In this document: positions 1 through 10,102 of the stretch, piece by piece
How positions within the stretch are numbered: the stretch's first letter is position 1
How the letters are laid out: every line of letters begins with the position of its first letter
The notes under the pieces: generated by a model
What the model was told of the DNA's origin: nothing
Database searches by the model: none
The model's input: only the letters and a program-made list of their open reading frames with translations
Position numbers and translations under genes: made by a program
Assembly: GCA_031263585.1 (NCBI GenBank)
Contig: JAISFN010000145.1
Location: forward strand, 1 to 64,000
DNA: 64,000 nt
Source: Prevotellaceae bacterium
Lineage (GTDB): Bacteria; Bacteroidota; Bacteroidia; Bacteroidales; UBA932
Reading direction: 5' to 3'

Positions 1-38
1 ATTAGACTCGTAAATTGGTTAAATATAAATGTTTTTAA

Positions 39-248
39 CCGGTATTTCCACCGAAAACAAATCGTCTCGATCCTTTGGAATATGACAAAGAACGCTATAA
101 GCGCCGAAACGAGGTCGAATGCCTTTTCAGACGCCTCAAAGGCTTTAGAAGGGTATGTACCCATTACGACAAACTTGACATTATATTCCTCAATGTCTTA
201 AATTTAGCCCTGATCGTCGATGCCTTATTTTGTGTGAACACGCCCTAG
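39..248 (+). pseudogene. IS5-family-like transposase, C-terminal remnant
   Basis: Frame 3 reads ...DPLEYDKERYKRRNEVECLFRRLKGFRRVCTHYDKLDIIFLNVLNLALIVDALFCVNTP*, matching the IS5/IS427-type C-terminus (YKxRNEVExLFRRLKxFRRVxTRYDKL); upstream stops, no start. Confidence 0.65.
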
Positions 249-339
249 TAAAGATTTAAGCTGACAGGATTCAAAAAAAGAATATGTAAGGATTAAAAAT
301 AGATTAAACCGATGCCAGCAGGACAAAAAATTATCAGGA

Positions 340-800
340 ACAAATCGAGATTACCGGAATTGGCCGCGATGTAAGGGGACGTATCCAAAGCATGTAAAGT
401 AATGGGATGCGGCCGCGATAGTTGTTACTGCTTCAAGGCGCTGTACGAACGGGGCGGAGAGTTGGCTCTTGCGGAAATATCCTGCAAAAAGCCCATCATC
501 AAAACAGAGTTGAAGTTCGTATTAAACAAGCGGCAGTTGAGCTGGGCATATCCAATCCGGCTCTCGGACAAGTTAGGGTGTCCAACGAGTCAAGGAAACA
601 GGATATTTTGGCTTCACCGGGCGGAGTTCGCAGCATCTGGCAGCGTAACGACATGGAGATCTTTCAAAAACGCCTGAAAGCTTTATCGTCCAAAGTGTCG
701 CAGGAAGGTATCATCCTGTCGGAAGAGCAGGTAGCGGCGCTGGAAAAAGCCAAGGTGGAAAAAGAGACTCACGGAGAAATCGAGGCTCATCATCCCTGCT
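340..800 (+). pseudogene. IS481-like transposase, frameshifted N-terminal remnant
   Basis: Two frames together read CYCFKALYERGGELALAEISCKKPIIK / NRVEVRIKQAAVELGISNPALGQVRVSNE...PGGVRSIWQRNDMEIFQKRLKALSSKVSQEGIILSEEQVAALEKAKVEKETHGEIEAHHPCY, resembling the HTH/linker of IS481-type transposases; frame broken near 500. Confidence 0.6.
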
Positions 801-841
801 ATCAAGTCAAGTCAGGGATGCAGGGACACAATTTGCAAGTA

Positions 842-2149
842 TTATTTTTTGTCGATAATGGTTGCAACGACAGCATCACCCGTAACATTTACCGATGTAC
901 GCAACATATCCAACGGCCGGTCGATTCCTAAAATCAAGGCCAACCCTTCAGCAGGGATTCCAACCGAGGTTAAAACCATTGTCAAAATTACATAGCTGCC
1001 TCCGGGAATGCCGGGAGTACCGATTGACGATAAAACCGTCATGCCGATAATAATCAATATCTGCATCAGGCTAAGGTCGATACCCAATACCTGAGCGATA
1101 AAAAGTACGGCAATTGCCTGGTAGCAACTTGTACCATCCATATTAATGGTAACTCCCACGGGCAGCACAAAGCCTGCCGTCTCCTGCGATACTTCCAAAT
1201 CTTTTTCCACAGCTTCCATAGTTACCGGCAGTGTTGCTGCACTGCTGCTGGTGGTAAAAGCAAACAACTGAACCGGATACATGGCTTTCATAAACTTTTT
1301 CACGTTCATGCTCGTAAAACAACGGATAAGTAAAGGGTAAAAAAAGAGAATCAGGATGAACAAGGCTGCAATTACGGTTAGAAAATAAACCCCCAAAGCC
1401 GAGAAAATACTTAAATCACCTTTAAAATCGGTAAGCAAACCGGCCATTAACGCGGCAACCCCAACTGGAGCAAAGCGGATAATATAATCGACCATGCGGA
1501 GGATTATATCGTTAAGCCCATCGAATAAGTCGAGTACGGGTTTCACCTTAACCGGTAATATGGTAAGTGCTGCAATACCGAAAAAAACAGCGAAAAATAT
1601 TATCTGCAACATTTTCGAATTATCGGATGCCGCCTTGAAAAAATTGTTCGGCACAATATCATCCAGAAAAGCCAGCGGCCCCTGGTTATGGGCTTGTTCG
1701 GCTTCGAGCTTCTTTTCGGATGCAATCGACTGATAATCTTCCTGTATATGGATAATCTGGGTTTTATCAACTAATTTGCCGGGTTTTATTAGTAACCCCA
1801 TGGATACCCCAAGCAACACAGCGATTACTGTAGTACAGATGTAAATTACGATTGTACGCCCACCTATACGCGAAAACTTGCCGATATCCTTTAACCCGAG
1901 GACACCTTTGACAAGCGATATAAAAACCAGCGGTATGGCAATCAGTTGTAACAAGCGGATGAATATCTTGCCCCAGGGGTATATCCAATGTTGCGTAAAT
2001 TGTACCCCCTTTGTAAAATGCAGGGCAATAATGCCGATAGCGATACCTGCAATCATTCCGAGGAGTATTTGTAAATATAGAGGAGTGGTTTCTCTTTTCT
2101 TTTTTTCAAGCATAGGGGTTATGTTTTTTACAAAGGTAAAAGAAAACAC
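842..2149 (-). CDS. dicarboxylate/amino acid:cation symporter (SDF family)
   Basis: 435 aa, multi-TM; YPWGKIFIRLLQLIAIPLVFISLVKGVLGLKD, TSSSAATLPVT, VGVTINMDGTSCYQAIAVLFIAQ motifs. Confidence 0.92.
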   Translation of the reverse strand: MFSFTFVKNITPMLEKKKRETTPLYLQILLGMIAGIAIGIIALHFTKGVQFTQHWIYPWGKIFIRLLQLIAIPLVFISLVKGVLGLKDIGKFSRIGGRTIVIYICTTVIAVLLGVSMGLLIKPGKLVDKTQIIHIQEDYQSIASEKKLEAEQAHNQGPLAFLDDIVPNNFFKAASDNSKMLQIIFFAVFFGIAALTILPVKVKPVLDLFDGLNDIILRMVDYIIRFAPVGVAALMAGLLTDFKGDLSIFSALGVYFLTVIAALFILILFFYPLLIRCFTSMNVKKFMKAMYPVQLFAFTTSSSAATLPVTMEAVEKDLEVSQETAGFVLPVGVTINMDGTSCYQAIAVLFIAQVLGIDLSLMQILIIIGMTVLSSIGTPGIPGGSYVILTMVLTSVGIPAEGLALILGIDRPLDMLRTSVNVTGDAVVATIIDKK

Positions 2150-2219
2150 TTAAAATCTGAATAACCGAATAGTTGAAAGTTGAAAATGGCATCACGTATC
2201 ATGATATGCGACACACGAC

Positions 2220-2251
2220 AAATCCCTCTGTTGTAAGGATTGGAGGGATTT
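2220..2251. terminator. hairpin AAATCCCTC...GAGGGATTT
   Basis: 9-bp perfect stem in the intergenic gap. Confidence 0.4.
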
Positions 2252-2281
2252 CACCCTTCATCATTAACAAATTATCCTAAA

Positions 2282-2309
2282 AACGAGTGAACATACATGC
2301 CCACTCGTT
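2282..2309 (-). terminator. hairpin AACGAGTG...CACTCGTT downstream of the glycogen cluster
   Basis: 8-bp perfect stem in the gap after the last minus-strand glycogen gene. Confidence 0.4.
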
Positions 2310-2431
2310 AAGTTAATACATTATCACGCTTTTAAAATCTTAAATCACTTTATACTATATAATCTTACAAGTTATTATAATAATTATTACCAGTAAATTA
2401 TCAACTATCAATTAACAATCACATAATACGA

Positions 2432-5400
2432 TTATGCCCATTTTACCAAGCAAAAATCTTGCCGGTGTGGTAATCGAGGGTTTTTTATGTAAATGCGTAT
2501 GCCGACCGACAATATACCCGTATTTTCGGGAATATATTTTAGCGAATAGATAGCAATGCTGCCCTCGTGTGATATACACTCAAATCCTTTCTGAGCTATT
2601 ATCTTCATCTCGCCGTTTACCAATTGTTCGGCCAGTACAAATTCAACACCAACCTCATCGGGTCGTAACAAGCCCAATGTCATCACAACTTCGGTTTCGT
2701 ATTCTCCACCCAACAAAATAGGCTCTTTGGTAATGCTGGGTTGGCGTACCGATATTACCTCAACACTGTCCCACTCTCGTAACACCTTGCGTTTCCATTG
2801 TGCAAGGTCTTTAGCTTCCTGGTAATCGTTTGCAGCCATTTTTTTATGGCGTTTTTCCAGTTTATAGTAAAAGCGCTCCTCGTAATCGGTTAACATTCTG
2901 TTTGTCGTAAAGTTGGATGCAACTTTATCTATCGAGTTTTTAATGCGTTGTACCCATTCTTCCGGAATATTGTTCTGCGTATTCCGTTTGTAAAACAAGG
3001 GGGCAATTTCGTTATCAATAACGCTATATATGGTTTCGGCATCCAGTTCGTTCTGGAAATCATCATTTTCATACATGCGCTCCATCGGCAATGCCCATCC
3101 GGCATCGGGTTTATACCCTTCAACCCACCAGCCATCGAGTACGCTAAAGTGCATAACTCCGTTCATCACGGCTTTCTCGCCGCTGGTTCCCGAAGCCTCT
3201 TGCGGACGTGTAGGTGTATTTAACCAGATATCGACACCTTGAACCAGTTTCCGGGCAAGGTTCATATCGTAATTTTCGAGGAAAATTATTTTTCCCAAAA
3301 ATTGCGGATATTTCGAAATTTCGATAATGCGCTTGATTAAATCCTGCCCTGCCTTATCGGCAGGGTGTGCTTTCCCTGCAAAAATAAATTGTACGGGATG
3401 AGCAGGATGATTAACAATTTCGTTTAACGTATCAAGGTTTTTGAATAACAAATGGGCACGTTTATAGGTGGCAAAACGCCGTGCAAAACCAATGGTTAAT
3501 TTTTTACTGTCGATTGTTTCGAGTATTTCAACAATTTCGCGGGGGGTATAATAGTTAACCCCTTTTTTATCCGTTAGCCGACGTTTTATATGACTTATCA
3601 GGCTTTCACGCAACTCATTACGTATTTTCCATATCTCGCCATTATCCACGTCTTGTATCTTTTTAAACACGGCCTTGTCATAATGGTGGTTTGCAAAGCC
3701 TTCGCCAAATTCACGTTCATACAGTTCTTTCCACTGTCTGGCTGTCCATGTGGGGTAATGCACACCGTTTGTAACATAACTTATGTGCAATTCGCCAGGT
3801 AAACATCCGGGATACATACCGCTAAACATTTCGCGCGACACTTCACTGTGCAACCAGCTTACACCATTGACTTCCTGTGAAAGATTCAGCGCCAAATTGC
3901 TCATCGAGAATTTTTCGCCAGGATTATCGGGGTGTACACGTCCGAGTCCTATCAGTCGTTCCCACGAAATTTGGAAACGTTCGGGGTAATGCGATATGTA
4001 TTTGCGCAACAAACCCTCGTCAAAGGCATCGTGCCCTGCCGGAACAGGTGTATGTGTTGTAAACAGCGATGACGAACGGACTACTTCTTTTGCCTCATCA
4101 AACGATATATTTTTGTCAACCATTAACTGATGAATCCGCTCAAGTCCTATAAATGCCGCGTGCCCCTCGTTACAGTGGTAAACATCGGCGCGTACGCCCA
4201 ATTTTTGCATGACACGTATACCGCCTACACCCAGCAGCAATTCCTGTTTCAACCGGTTTTCCCAGTCACCGCCATACAGGTGATGGGTAATTGTACGGTC
4301 TTCGGGGGTATTTTCTTCAATATCGGTATCTAGCAAATACAACTCAACACGTCCTACACTGGCACACCAGAGGTGGGCTTTCAGCATGCGCCCCGGGAAA
4401 GCTATCTCGATAGTTACCCAGTTCCCATGCTCGTCGCGTACCGGTGTTACGGGAATTTTGTCGAATTGTTGCTGTTCGTAGATGGGTACCTGATCTCCGG
4501 CTGCCGATAAGCGTTGTGTAAAATAGCCGTAACGGTACAATAACCCGACACCTATAATATGAGTACCCTTATCGCTGGCCTCTTTCAGATAATCGCCCGC
4601 CAAGATACCCAAACCGCCGGAGTAAATTTTGAGCGAATTATGCAAGCCGTACTCCATGCTGAAATATGCAATAAAAGGATGTTGCATGTCTTTCTTCTTG
4701 CTCATGTAATCCTCAAAACGAGCATAAACCCTGTTAAGACGGACTACAAATTCCTTGTCTTTTTCAAGCTCCTGGTAACGCTGGTACGATATCATATCCA
4801 GCATTTGTATCGGGTTATATTCGGCGCGTTTCCAACAGCAATTATCTATCGAGTCGAATAAATCAATGGCATCCTGATTCCAGCACCACCACAAATTTCT
4901 TGAGAGCTTGTCTAACGGAACCAAGTTTTCGGGTAAAGTACGCCGTACAAGAATTTGCGACCAGTTCGGTGTTGTATCGCCCGACATCGACTGGGTATAC
5001 GACATGATTTCTTCGGGCGCTTTAAAATCGTTGTCCTTATAACGTTCCGATACTTTTTCCAAAGCAATATCATAGGCTTTTTGGTAATATTCGATTAAAT
5101 TATCCCAAAGGGCTGTGCGTGAAATGTCGTAAGCATTTTCTTTAGCTTGCTGATACTCGCTTTTGAGCATTTTGGACTGCTTAAGGATACGCGCTGCAAT
5201 TTTTTCAACAACAATATTGTCGTTCGTATCGGTACGGTCGATAATGGATATGCCCGGGCGCACCCCTTCGTAATGTGTTTTTACCCATAGCCCAAAACCT
5301 GCCAAGGTTGTTGTAATTGTCGGAACTTTAAAGGCCAAACTTTCGAGGGGCGTATATCCCCACGGTTCGTAATACGACGGAAATACCGACAAATCGAGCG

Positions 5401-6688
5401 CCGCTAGCATGTCGTAATACTGAACATCGAAAATTCCATCGTTACCGTTAAGGTACGAGGGTGCAAAAAATATTTTCACCTTGTCGTTTTTCGTATTCTC
5501 CAGCTTATTCGCCTTGATACGATTTAATACCGGATCGAATTGGGGATCGTACAAATTGTGGGTAAGATAGGGGTTTGCCAAAGGCTTCCTCTCATCTTGC
5601 GGTATCTCCAGATTTGCAATTAATTCTTTCGAAGCGCCGAGATGCCCTGCCGGAACCAAGATAAAGGCCACAACTTCCCGTGTTAGTTCTTCGCTTTGGT
5701 TCAATTTCCCAAGAGCATCAATAAGGACATCAATTCCTTTGTTTTTAAATTCGTACCGCCCGCCAATGCCTACCAAAAGCGTATCATTGCTTAACAATGT
5801 ACCCAATATAGCCTCGGCAACATCAATAAATTTTTTGCGGTGTTTTTTCTGTTCGTCAATAAAAGCCTGGTCGTTTACGGCAACCAGATCCTGAAAACCG
5901 TTCGGTGTAACAATATCTACAGGTTTTGAAAGGAAATGCTCGCACTCTTTGGCTGTTATGTCGCTTACAGTGGTAAAAACATCCGAAGCTTGTGCGGTTA
6001 TTTTTTCAAGCGATTGTTTCGATATCACGCTAAAATCACGGGCAACATTGTCGGGATTATAGCTGGCAAGTTTATCGTATAACGGGAGGTTGTTGCCTGC
6101 AATGCAACGGCCTAGCACCGTGGCATGTGTTGTAAAGGCGCAACCTACCTGGGGCATGTACTGCCGCAAATAAAGCAAACCTGCCCCCGTCATCCATTCA
6201 TGGAACTGGGCAATGATACGGTCGCGAAAAGAACAATGGAAACGGACATAACTTTCGATTACCTTACCCGATGCATACCCAAACAAAGCCGGTTCGATGT
6301 AATCCCATTGTCCTGAAATGGAATCGAGTTTATATTGCTCCCATAAAGATTTGAATATATTGTCTTTTTCCGAAAAAAATGTTGTAAAATCAACTAAAAT
6401 AACAATCGTCTTTCCGGATATATTCCATTTTCCGGTACGTATTCTCAATCCCTCCTGAGCAGCCTTTGTTTTCCAGGCTTTCATCAAATGTACTTCTTCG
6501 ATAAACTCAGGGTTGGCCTCATTTTCTTTCAACACATCGGGACCGATGAGTATATGTGCATTTTTTAACAGTTTTGCTTGGCAGGATGCTTTTGTAGAAA
6601 TAACCGTGTGTATTCCTCCTACTTTGTTACATACTTCCCAACTAACTTCAAATAAATAATCGGGGATGCGTAATTTTTCGTCTTGCAT
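2432..6688 (-). CDS. glgP: glycogen synthase (GT3-like) - alpha-glucan phosphorylase (GT35) fusion
   Basis: 1418 aa; N-term LFEVSWEVCNKVGGIHTVISTKA (GT3-like), C-term FSMEYGLHNSLKIYSGGLGILAGDYLKEASDKG, VYHCNEGHAAF, EASGTSGEKAVMNG (phosphorylase). Confidence 0.92.
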   Translation of the reverse strand: MQDEKLRIPDYLFEVSWEVCNKVGGIHTVISTKASCQAKLLKNAHILIGPDVLKENEANPEFIEEVHLMKAWKTKAAQEGLRIRTGKWNISGKTIVILVDFTTFFSEKDNIFKSLWEQYKLDSISGQWDYIEPALFGYASGKVIESYVRFHCSFRDRIIAQFHEWMTGAGLLYLRQYMPQVGCAFTTHATVLGRCIAGNNLPLYDKLASYNPDNVARDFSVISKQSLEKITAQASDVFTTVSDITAKECEHFLSKPVDIVTPNGFQDLVAVNDQAFIDEQKKHRKKFIDVAEAILGTLLSNDTLLVGIGGRYEFKNKGIDVLIDALGKLNQSEELTREVVAFILVPAGHLGASKELIANLEIPQDERKPLANPYLTHNLYDPQFDPVLNRIKANKLENTKNDKVKIFFAPSYLNGNDGIFDVQYYDMLAALDLSVFPSYYEPWGYTPLESLAFKVPTITTTLAGFGLWVKTHYEGVRPGISIIDRTDTNDNIVVEKIAARILKQSKMLKSEYQQAKENAYDISRTALWDNLIEYYQKAYDIALEKVSERYKDNDFKAPEEIMSYTQSMSGDTTPNWSQILVRRTLPENLVPLDKLSRNLWWCWNQDAIDLFDSIDNCCWKRAEYNPIQMLDMISYQRYQELEKDKEFVVRLNRVYARFEDYMSKKKDMQHPFIAYFSMEYGLHNSLKIYSGGLGILAGDYLKEASDKGTHIIGVGLLYRYGYFTQRLSAAGDQVPIYEQQQFDKIPVTPVRDEHGNWVTIEIAFPGRMLKAHLWCASVGRVELYLLDTDIEENTPEDRTITHHLYGGDWENRLKQELLLGVGGIRVMQKLGVRADVYHCNEGHAAFIGLERIHQLMVDKNISFDEAKEVVRSSSLFTTHTPVPAGHDAFDEGLLRKYISHYPERFQISWERLIGLGRVHPDNPGEKFSMSNLALNLSQEVNGVSWLHSEVSREMFSGMYPGCLPGELHISYVTNGVHYPTWTARQWKELYEREFGEGFANHHYDKAVFKKIQDVDNGEIWKIRNELRESLISHIKRRLTDKKGVNYYTPREIVEILETIDSKKLTIGFARRFATYKRAHLLFKNLDTLNEIVNHPAHPVQFIFAGKAHPADKAGQDLIKRIIEISKYPQFLGKIIFLENYDMNLARKLVQGVDIWLNTPTRPQEASGTSGEKAVMNGVMHFSVLDGWWVEGYKPDAGWALPMERMYENDDFQNELDAETIYSVIDNEIAPLFYKRNTQNNIPEEWVQRIKNSIDKVASNFTTNRMLTDYEERFYYKLEKRHKKMAANDYQEAKDLAQWKRKVLREWDSVEVISVRQPSITKEPILLGGEYETEVVMTLGLLRPDEVGVEFVLAEQLVNGEMKIIAQKGFECISHEGSIAIYSLKYIPENTGILSVGIRIYIKNPRLPHRQDFCLVKWA

Positions 6689-6880
6689 AATGAATATATA
6701 TTGATAATTTAATATTGTGGTCGGTCGATTATTTTGAAAATATATTCATCTGAAAAACAAAACAATCGGCAACTCAAATAATTCTTCCTTATGTTTACAT
6801 GGAAATATAAAAACAACCAAAGCCACAGTTTAGTTTTTATACCGTGACTTTGTTTGTTAAAAACTTCAGCGTAAAGCCAA

Positions 6881-8503
6881 CTATTTTTTTGCAGTTTTTT
6901 TAGTTGCGGGTTTAGCTGTTGTTGCTTTTTTGGCTGGACTGACTTTTTTAGCAACAGGCTTAGCTGTTGTTGCCTTTTTAGCCGGAGCGGCGGCTTTTTT
7001 AACGGTAGGCTTAGCTGTTGTTACTTTTTTAGTCGGAGCGGCGGCCTTTTTAACGGCAGGTTTGGCTGTTGTTGCTTTTTTAGGCGGAACTTTTTTCTCT
7101 TCTTTCTTTGCTGCTACTTTCTTTTTTGCAGCTTCTTTCTTTGCAACTCCAGGAAGTGGTCCTTCTTTTGCCAGGTCTGCCAATGTTGTTCTTTTTGCCA
7201 TTTCTAAACTTTTTTTGATTTGTAATGAAGAATTACTAATTTGATTTGTGGATGCAAAGTTGGAAAAATTTTCAACATTTTTTTCATTTTTCAGCTCCGT
7301 ATCGATTTTTTTATCAACAAGTTTATTAACACGGATAAGAAAATCGCTTACGATGTTCATATAATTAATGTACGCCTCGTAAGGATTGGCATAGGGATTG
7401 AAGTATTTATGCACGTTTCCGTCGGAGAAAAATTTTGTACACATATAATAAAAATGGTCGCTTGCCTGTAATCTTCTCCAATCTGTCATCAGTTCCTCAT
7501 CATTCAACTCCGCAATAACATCGCCGTATTCATATATCGAATTAAAGGCATCGTCCTGCAATTCGTTTCCTACCCATGCGCTTAAATCGCGCTCTTCGTC
7601 TGCCCACGAGATAGCGAAAGGCACGTGTATCGGCGCTACCGGCTGATGTTTTTTTGCAGCTTCGCATGGTGTCAGGAATTCGAAATTTGTTGATGAAAAA
7701 ACTTTTTCGGGTAAATAGCGCATAAACTCGAAAATGCCCGTCTCGCGCCGCTGATGTTCGCCGAAAGTTTCGTAATCCATAAAAATATTTACAATTTCTT
7801 CTTTCGGGTCAAGCTCTTTTAACCACCCCACATATTTTTCGGAGGTAACAGGCCATTCTGACCACGCACGGTCGGAAAAGCGAAACGAAATATCGTCGCT
7901 TAAGCGGAAATTGCGCAGCAATACTTTTAACCGAGAGTTGATGGAATTGGTGTACATATAGTTCGGGCTTTTCCATCCTAGTACGTGTTTGGCTCCCTCG
8001 GTAAGCATGGTTGTGAATCCCATACCGGCTACTTTGACCCCTATCTCGTCGGAATAAATCAACTCGGTTAAGCGGAAAGTCGTAGGTTTTTGCCCGAAAT
8101 ACCATTCGATTAACTGGCTGTGCAAAGCAACCTGGCGCTCGAATTCGGCCACGTCTTTTAAAACGGCCAGCGAGTGGGCATACGTTTCGCATAAAAACTC
8201 GACGCACCCTGTAGCGGCAAGTTCCCTGAAGCTATCGAGGGCTTCGGGGGCGTATAATTCCATTTGTTCAATTGCCTGCCCTGTTATCGAAAATGCAAGT
8301 TTAAACTGTTTGCCGTATTCTTTTATCAATTGCAGCAATAGTTTATTCATGGGGGTATAACAACGTTCCGCAATTTTACGCATAATGGAACGGTTGTTAA
8401 ACTCATCGTAATACTGGTGGCTGCTTCCAATGTCAAAAAAGCGGTAACGACGCAAACGAAACGGTTGGTGTACCTGGAAATAAAAACATAACGTCTTTTT
8501 CAT
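6881..8503 (-). CDS. glycoside hydrolase family 57 protein with Lys/Ala/Pro-rich C-terminal tail
   Basis: MKKTLCFYFQVHQPFRLRRYRFFDIGSSHQYYD and MDYETFGEHQ are GH57 motifs; tail is KKATTAKPAVKKAAAPTKK repeats. Confidence 0.9.
   Translation of the reverse strand: MKKTLCFYFQVHQPFRLRRYRFFDIGSSHQYYDEFNNRSIMRKIAERCYTPMNKLLLQLIKEYGKQFKLAFSITGQAIEQMELYAPEALDSFRELAATGCVEFLCETYAHSLAVLKDVAEFERQVALHSQLIEWYFGQKPTTFRLTELIYSDEIGVKVAGMGFTTMLTEGAKHVLGWKSPNYMYTNSINSRLKVLLRNFRLSDDISFRFSDRAWSEWPVTSEKYVGWLKELDPKEEIVNIFMDYETFGEHQRRETGIFEFMRYLPEKVFSSTNFEFLTPCEAAKKHQPVAPIHVPFAISWADEERDLSAWVGNELQDDAFNSIYEYGDVIAELNDEELMTDWRRLQASDHFYYMCTKFFSDGNVHKYFNPYANPYEAYINYMNIVSDFLIRVNKLVDKKIDTELKNEKNVENFSNFASTNQISNSSLQIKKSLEMAKRTTLADLAKEGPLPGVAKKEAAKKKVAAKKEEKKVPPKKATTAKPAVKKAAAPTKKVTTAKPTVKKAAAPAKKATTAKPVAKKVSPAKKATTAKPATKKTAKK
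6905..7090 (-). repeat. imperfect ~60-bp tandem repeats encoding the (V/A)KKAAAPxKKxTTAKPxxKK tail
   Basis: Repeated ttagctgttgttgcttttttagccggagcggcggcttttttaac units. Confidence 0.75.
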
Positions 8504-8701
8504 ATTTTTTATTATTTATTTACCGATCTGTATGTATAAAATATTTACTTGCCGGGGTTATCAGTTTTCTCAAGATTTATACGAGTACGATCTGCTAAAA
8601 TCGATAAATACCCTCATCTACAAAACAACTATATAGACTTATGTATAGTATAATAGTCATTATTATCAGGATGTTTACGATAATCAATATGCAATTATCA
8701 A

Positions 8702-9985
8702 TTATATAAGTTGCTGATAAATTGATTTCACAATATGTGCCGTATCATCCCAACTGAGCGAATTAACTTCTTTCATCCCATTTTTGTTCAATGTTTTTGC
8801 CAGGATCGGGTAAGCCAGCAAGCCGTGTATGGCGTCGGCCATGGCATCGACATCCCAAAAATTGACTTTAAGCGCATGCTTTAGCACCTCGGCTACACCC
8901 GATTGTTTCGAGATGATAACGGGTACGCCGGTACGTATGGCTTCGAGAGGCGAAATACCAAAGGGTTCCGAAACCGAAGGCATTACATATACGTCGCTGT
9001 GGGCATACATCTGATTCACCTCATCGCCTTTTAAAAAACCCGTAAAATGGAAATTTGTACCTATACCCAGCCGTCCTATACGTCGTACCATACGGTTCAT
9101 CATATCGCCGCTGCCTGCCATAACAAAATGCACATTGGGCATACGTTTGAGAACTTTTTTAGCCGCCTCAATAAAATATTCGGGGCCTTTTTGGAATGTA
9201 ATACGCCCTAAAAAGGTTACAACTTTTTCACTGATACTGCGCTCGACATTGATGGCTTTGCGTCCCGAAAAATCGACGGCATTGTGAACGGTGTACACTT
9301 TCGACCTGTCAATACCGTAGCGGGTAATTACAATGTTGCGTGTAAGATTGCTGACGGCCATAATAGCATCGGCCATTTCCATCCCGAAGCGTTCGAGGTC
9401 GTAAACCGTACGGTTCACATTTTCGCCGCTACGGTCGAATTCGGTTGCATGAACATGTATTACCAAAGGCTTACCCGATATGCGTTTGGCGACAATCCCT
9501 GCCAGGTATGTGAGCCAATCATGCGCGTGAATTATGTCAAAATCATACAAACGAGCGATTGATGCCGCTACAAAGGCATAACGTATAACTTCTTCCATGA
9601 GGTTAGTACCGTATTTACCCGAAAAATTGTATTTCCTGCCCAGATGGCTAAACCCTTCTGTTTTTTTACTGTCGCTACTTTCCTTCATCAGTTCCTCATA
9701 ACCCTCAATTCCGAGGTATGGGATAAGACCAGAACTTACGGGCAAAAACTGTATATTTTTCCAAAACTCTTCAAAACCTGCAACATTATCAGGCGTTTCA
9801 ACATCACTTGCATTAATAATCTTACCAATGCTGCTATCTTCGTCTCCCATTGCCTTGGGCATAACAAAAAGTATCTCAACCCCCTGTGCGGCCAATCCTT
9901 TTGTCAGTCCGTAGCTGGCTGTACCTAATCCCCCCGAAATGTGCGGTGGAAATTCCCACCCAAACATTAATACTCTCATAAACAA
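8702..9985 (-). CDS. glycosyltransferase family 4 (glycogen synthase-like)
   Basis: 427 aa; MRVLMFGWEFPPHISGGLGTASYGLTKGL, IIHAHDWLTYLAG, SVSEPFGISPLEAIRTGVPVI. Confidence 0.9.
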   Translation of the reverse strand: MFMRVLMFGWEFPPHISGGLGTASYGLTKGLAAQGVEILFVMPKAMGDEDSSIGKIINASDVETPDNVAGFEEFWKNIQFLPVSSGLIPYLGIEGYEELMKESSDSKKTEGFSHLGRKYNFSGKYGTNLMEEVIRYAFVAASIARLYDFDIIHAHDWLTYLAGIVAKRISGKPLVIHVHATEFDRSGENVNRTVYDLERFGMEMADAIMAVSNLTRNIVITRYGIDRSKVYTVHNAVDFSGRKAINVERSISEKVVTFLGRITFQKGPEYFIEAAKKVLKRMPNVHFVMAGSGDMMNRMVRRIGRLGIGTNFHFTGFLKGDEVNQMYAHSDVYVMPSVSEPFGISPLEAIRTGVPVIISKQSGVAEVLKHALKVNFWDVDAMADAIHGLLAYPILAKTLNKNGMKEVNSLSWDDTAHIVKSIYQQLI

Positions 9986-10102
9986 ATTATTATTTGTAAA
10001 TTATTAATCGTTAGTCATTAATGGTTAAATGTCAAGAGTTATGCGTTATCTATCAAATATCAATTAATGAATACTTTGTCCTTTACATTTAACGAATATG
10101 AC

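Noticed and set aside
6930-7244. Plus-strand 104 aa ORF (MAGLTFLATGLAVVAFLAGAAAFL...), membrane-protein-like
   Set aside because: Antisense shadow of the Lys/Ala-repeat tail of the GH57 gene; the complement of AAR/GCN-rich codons gives hydrophobic residues
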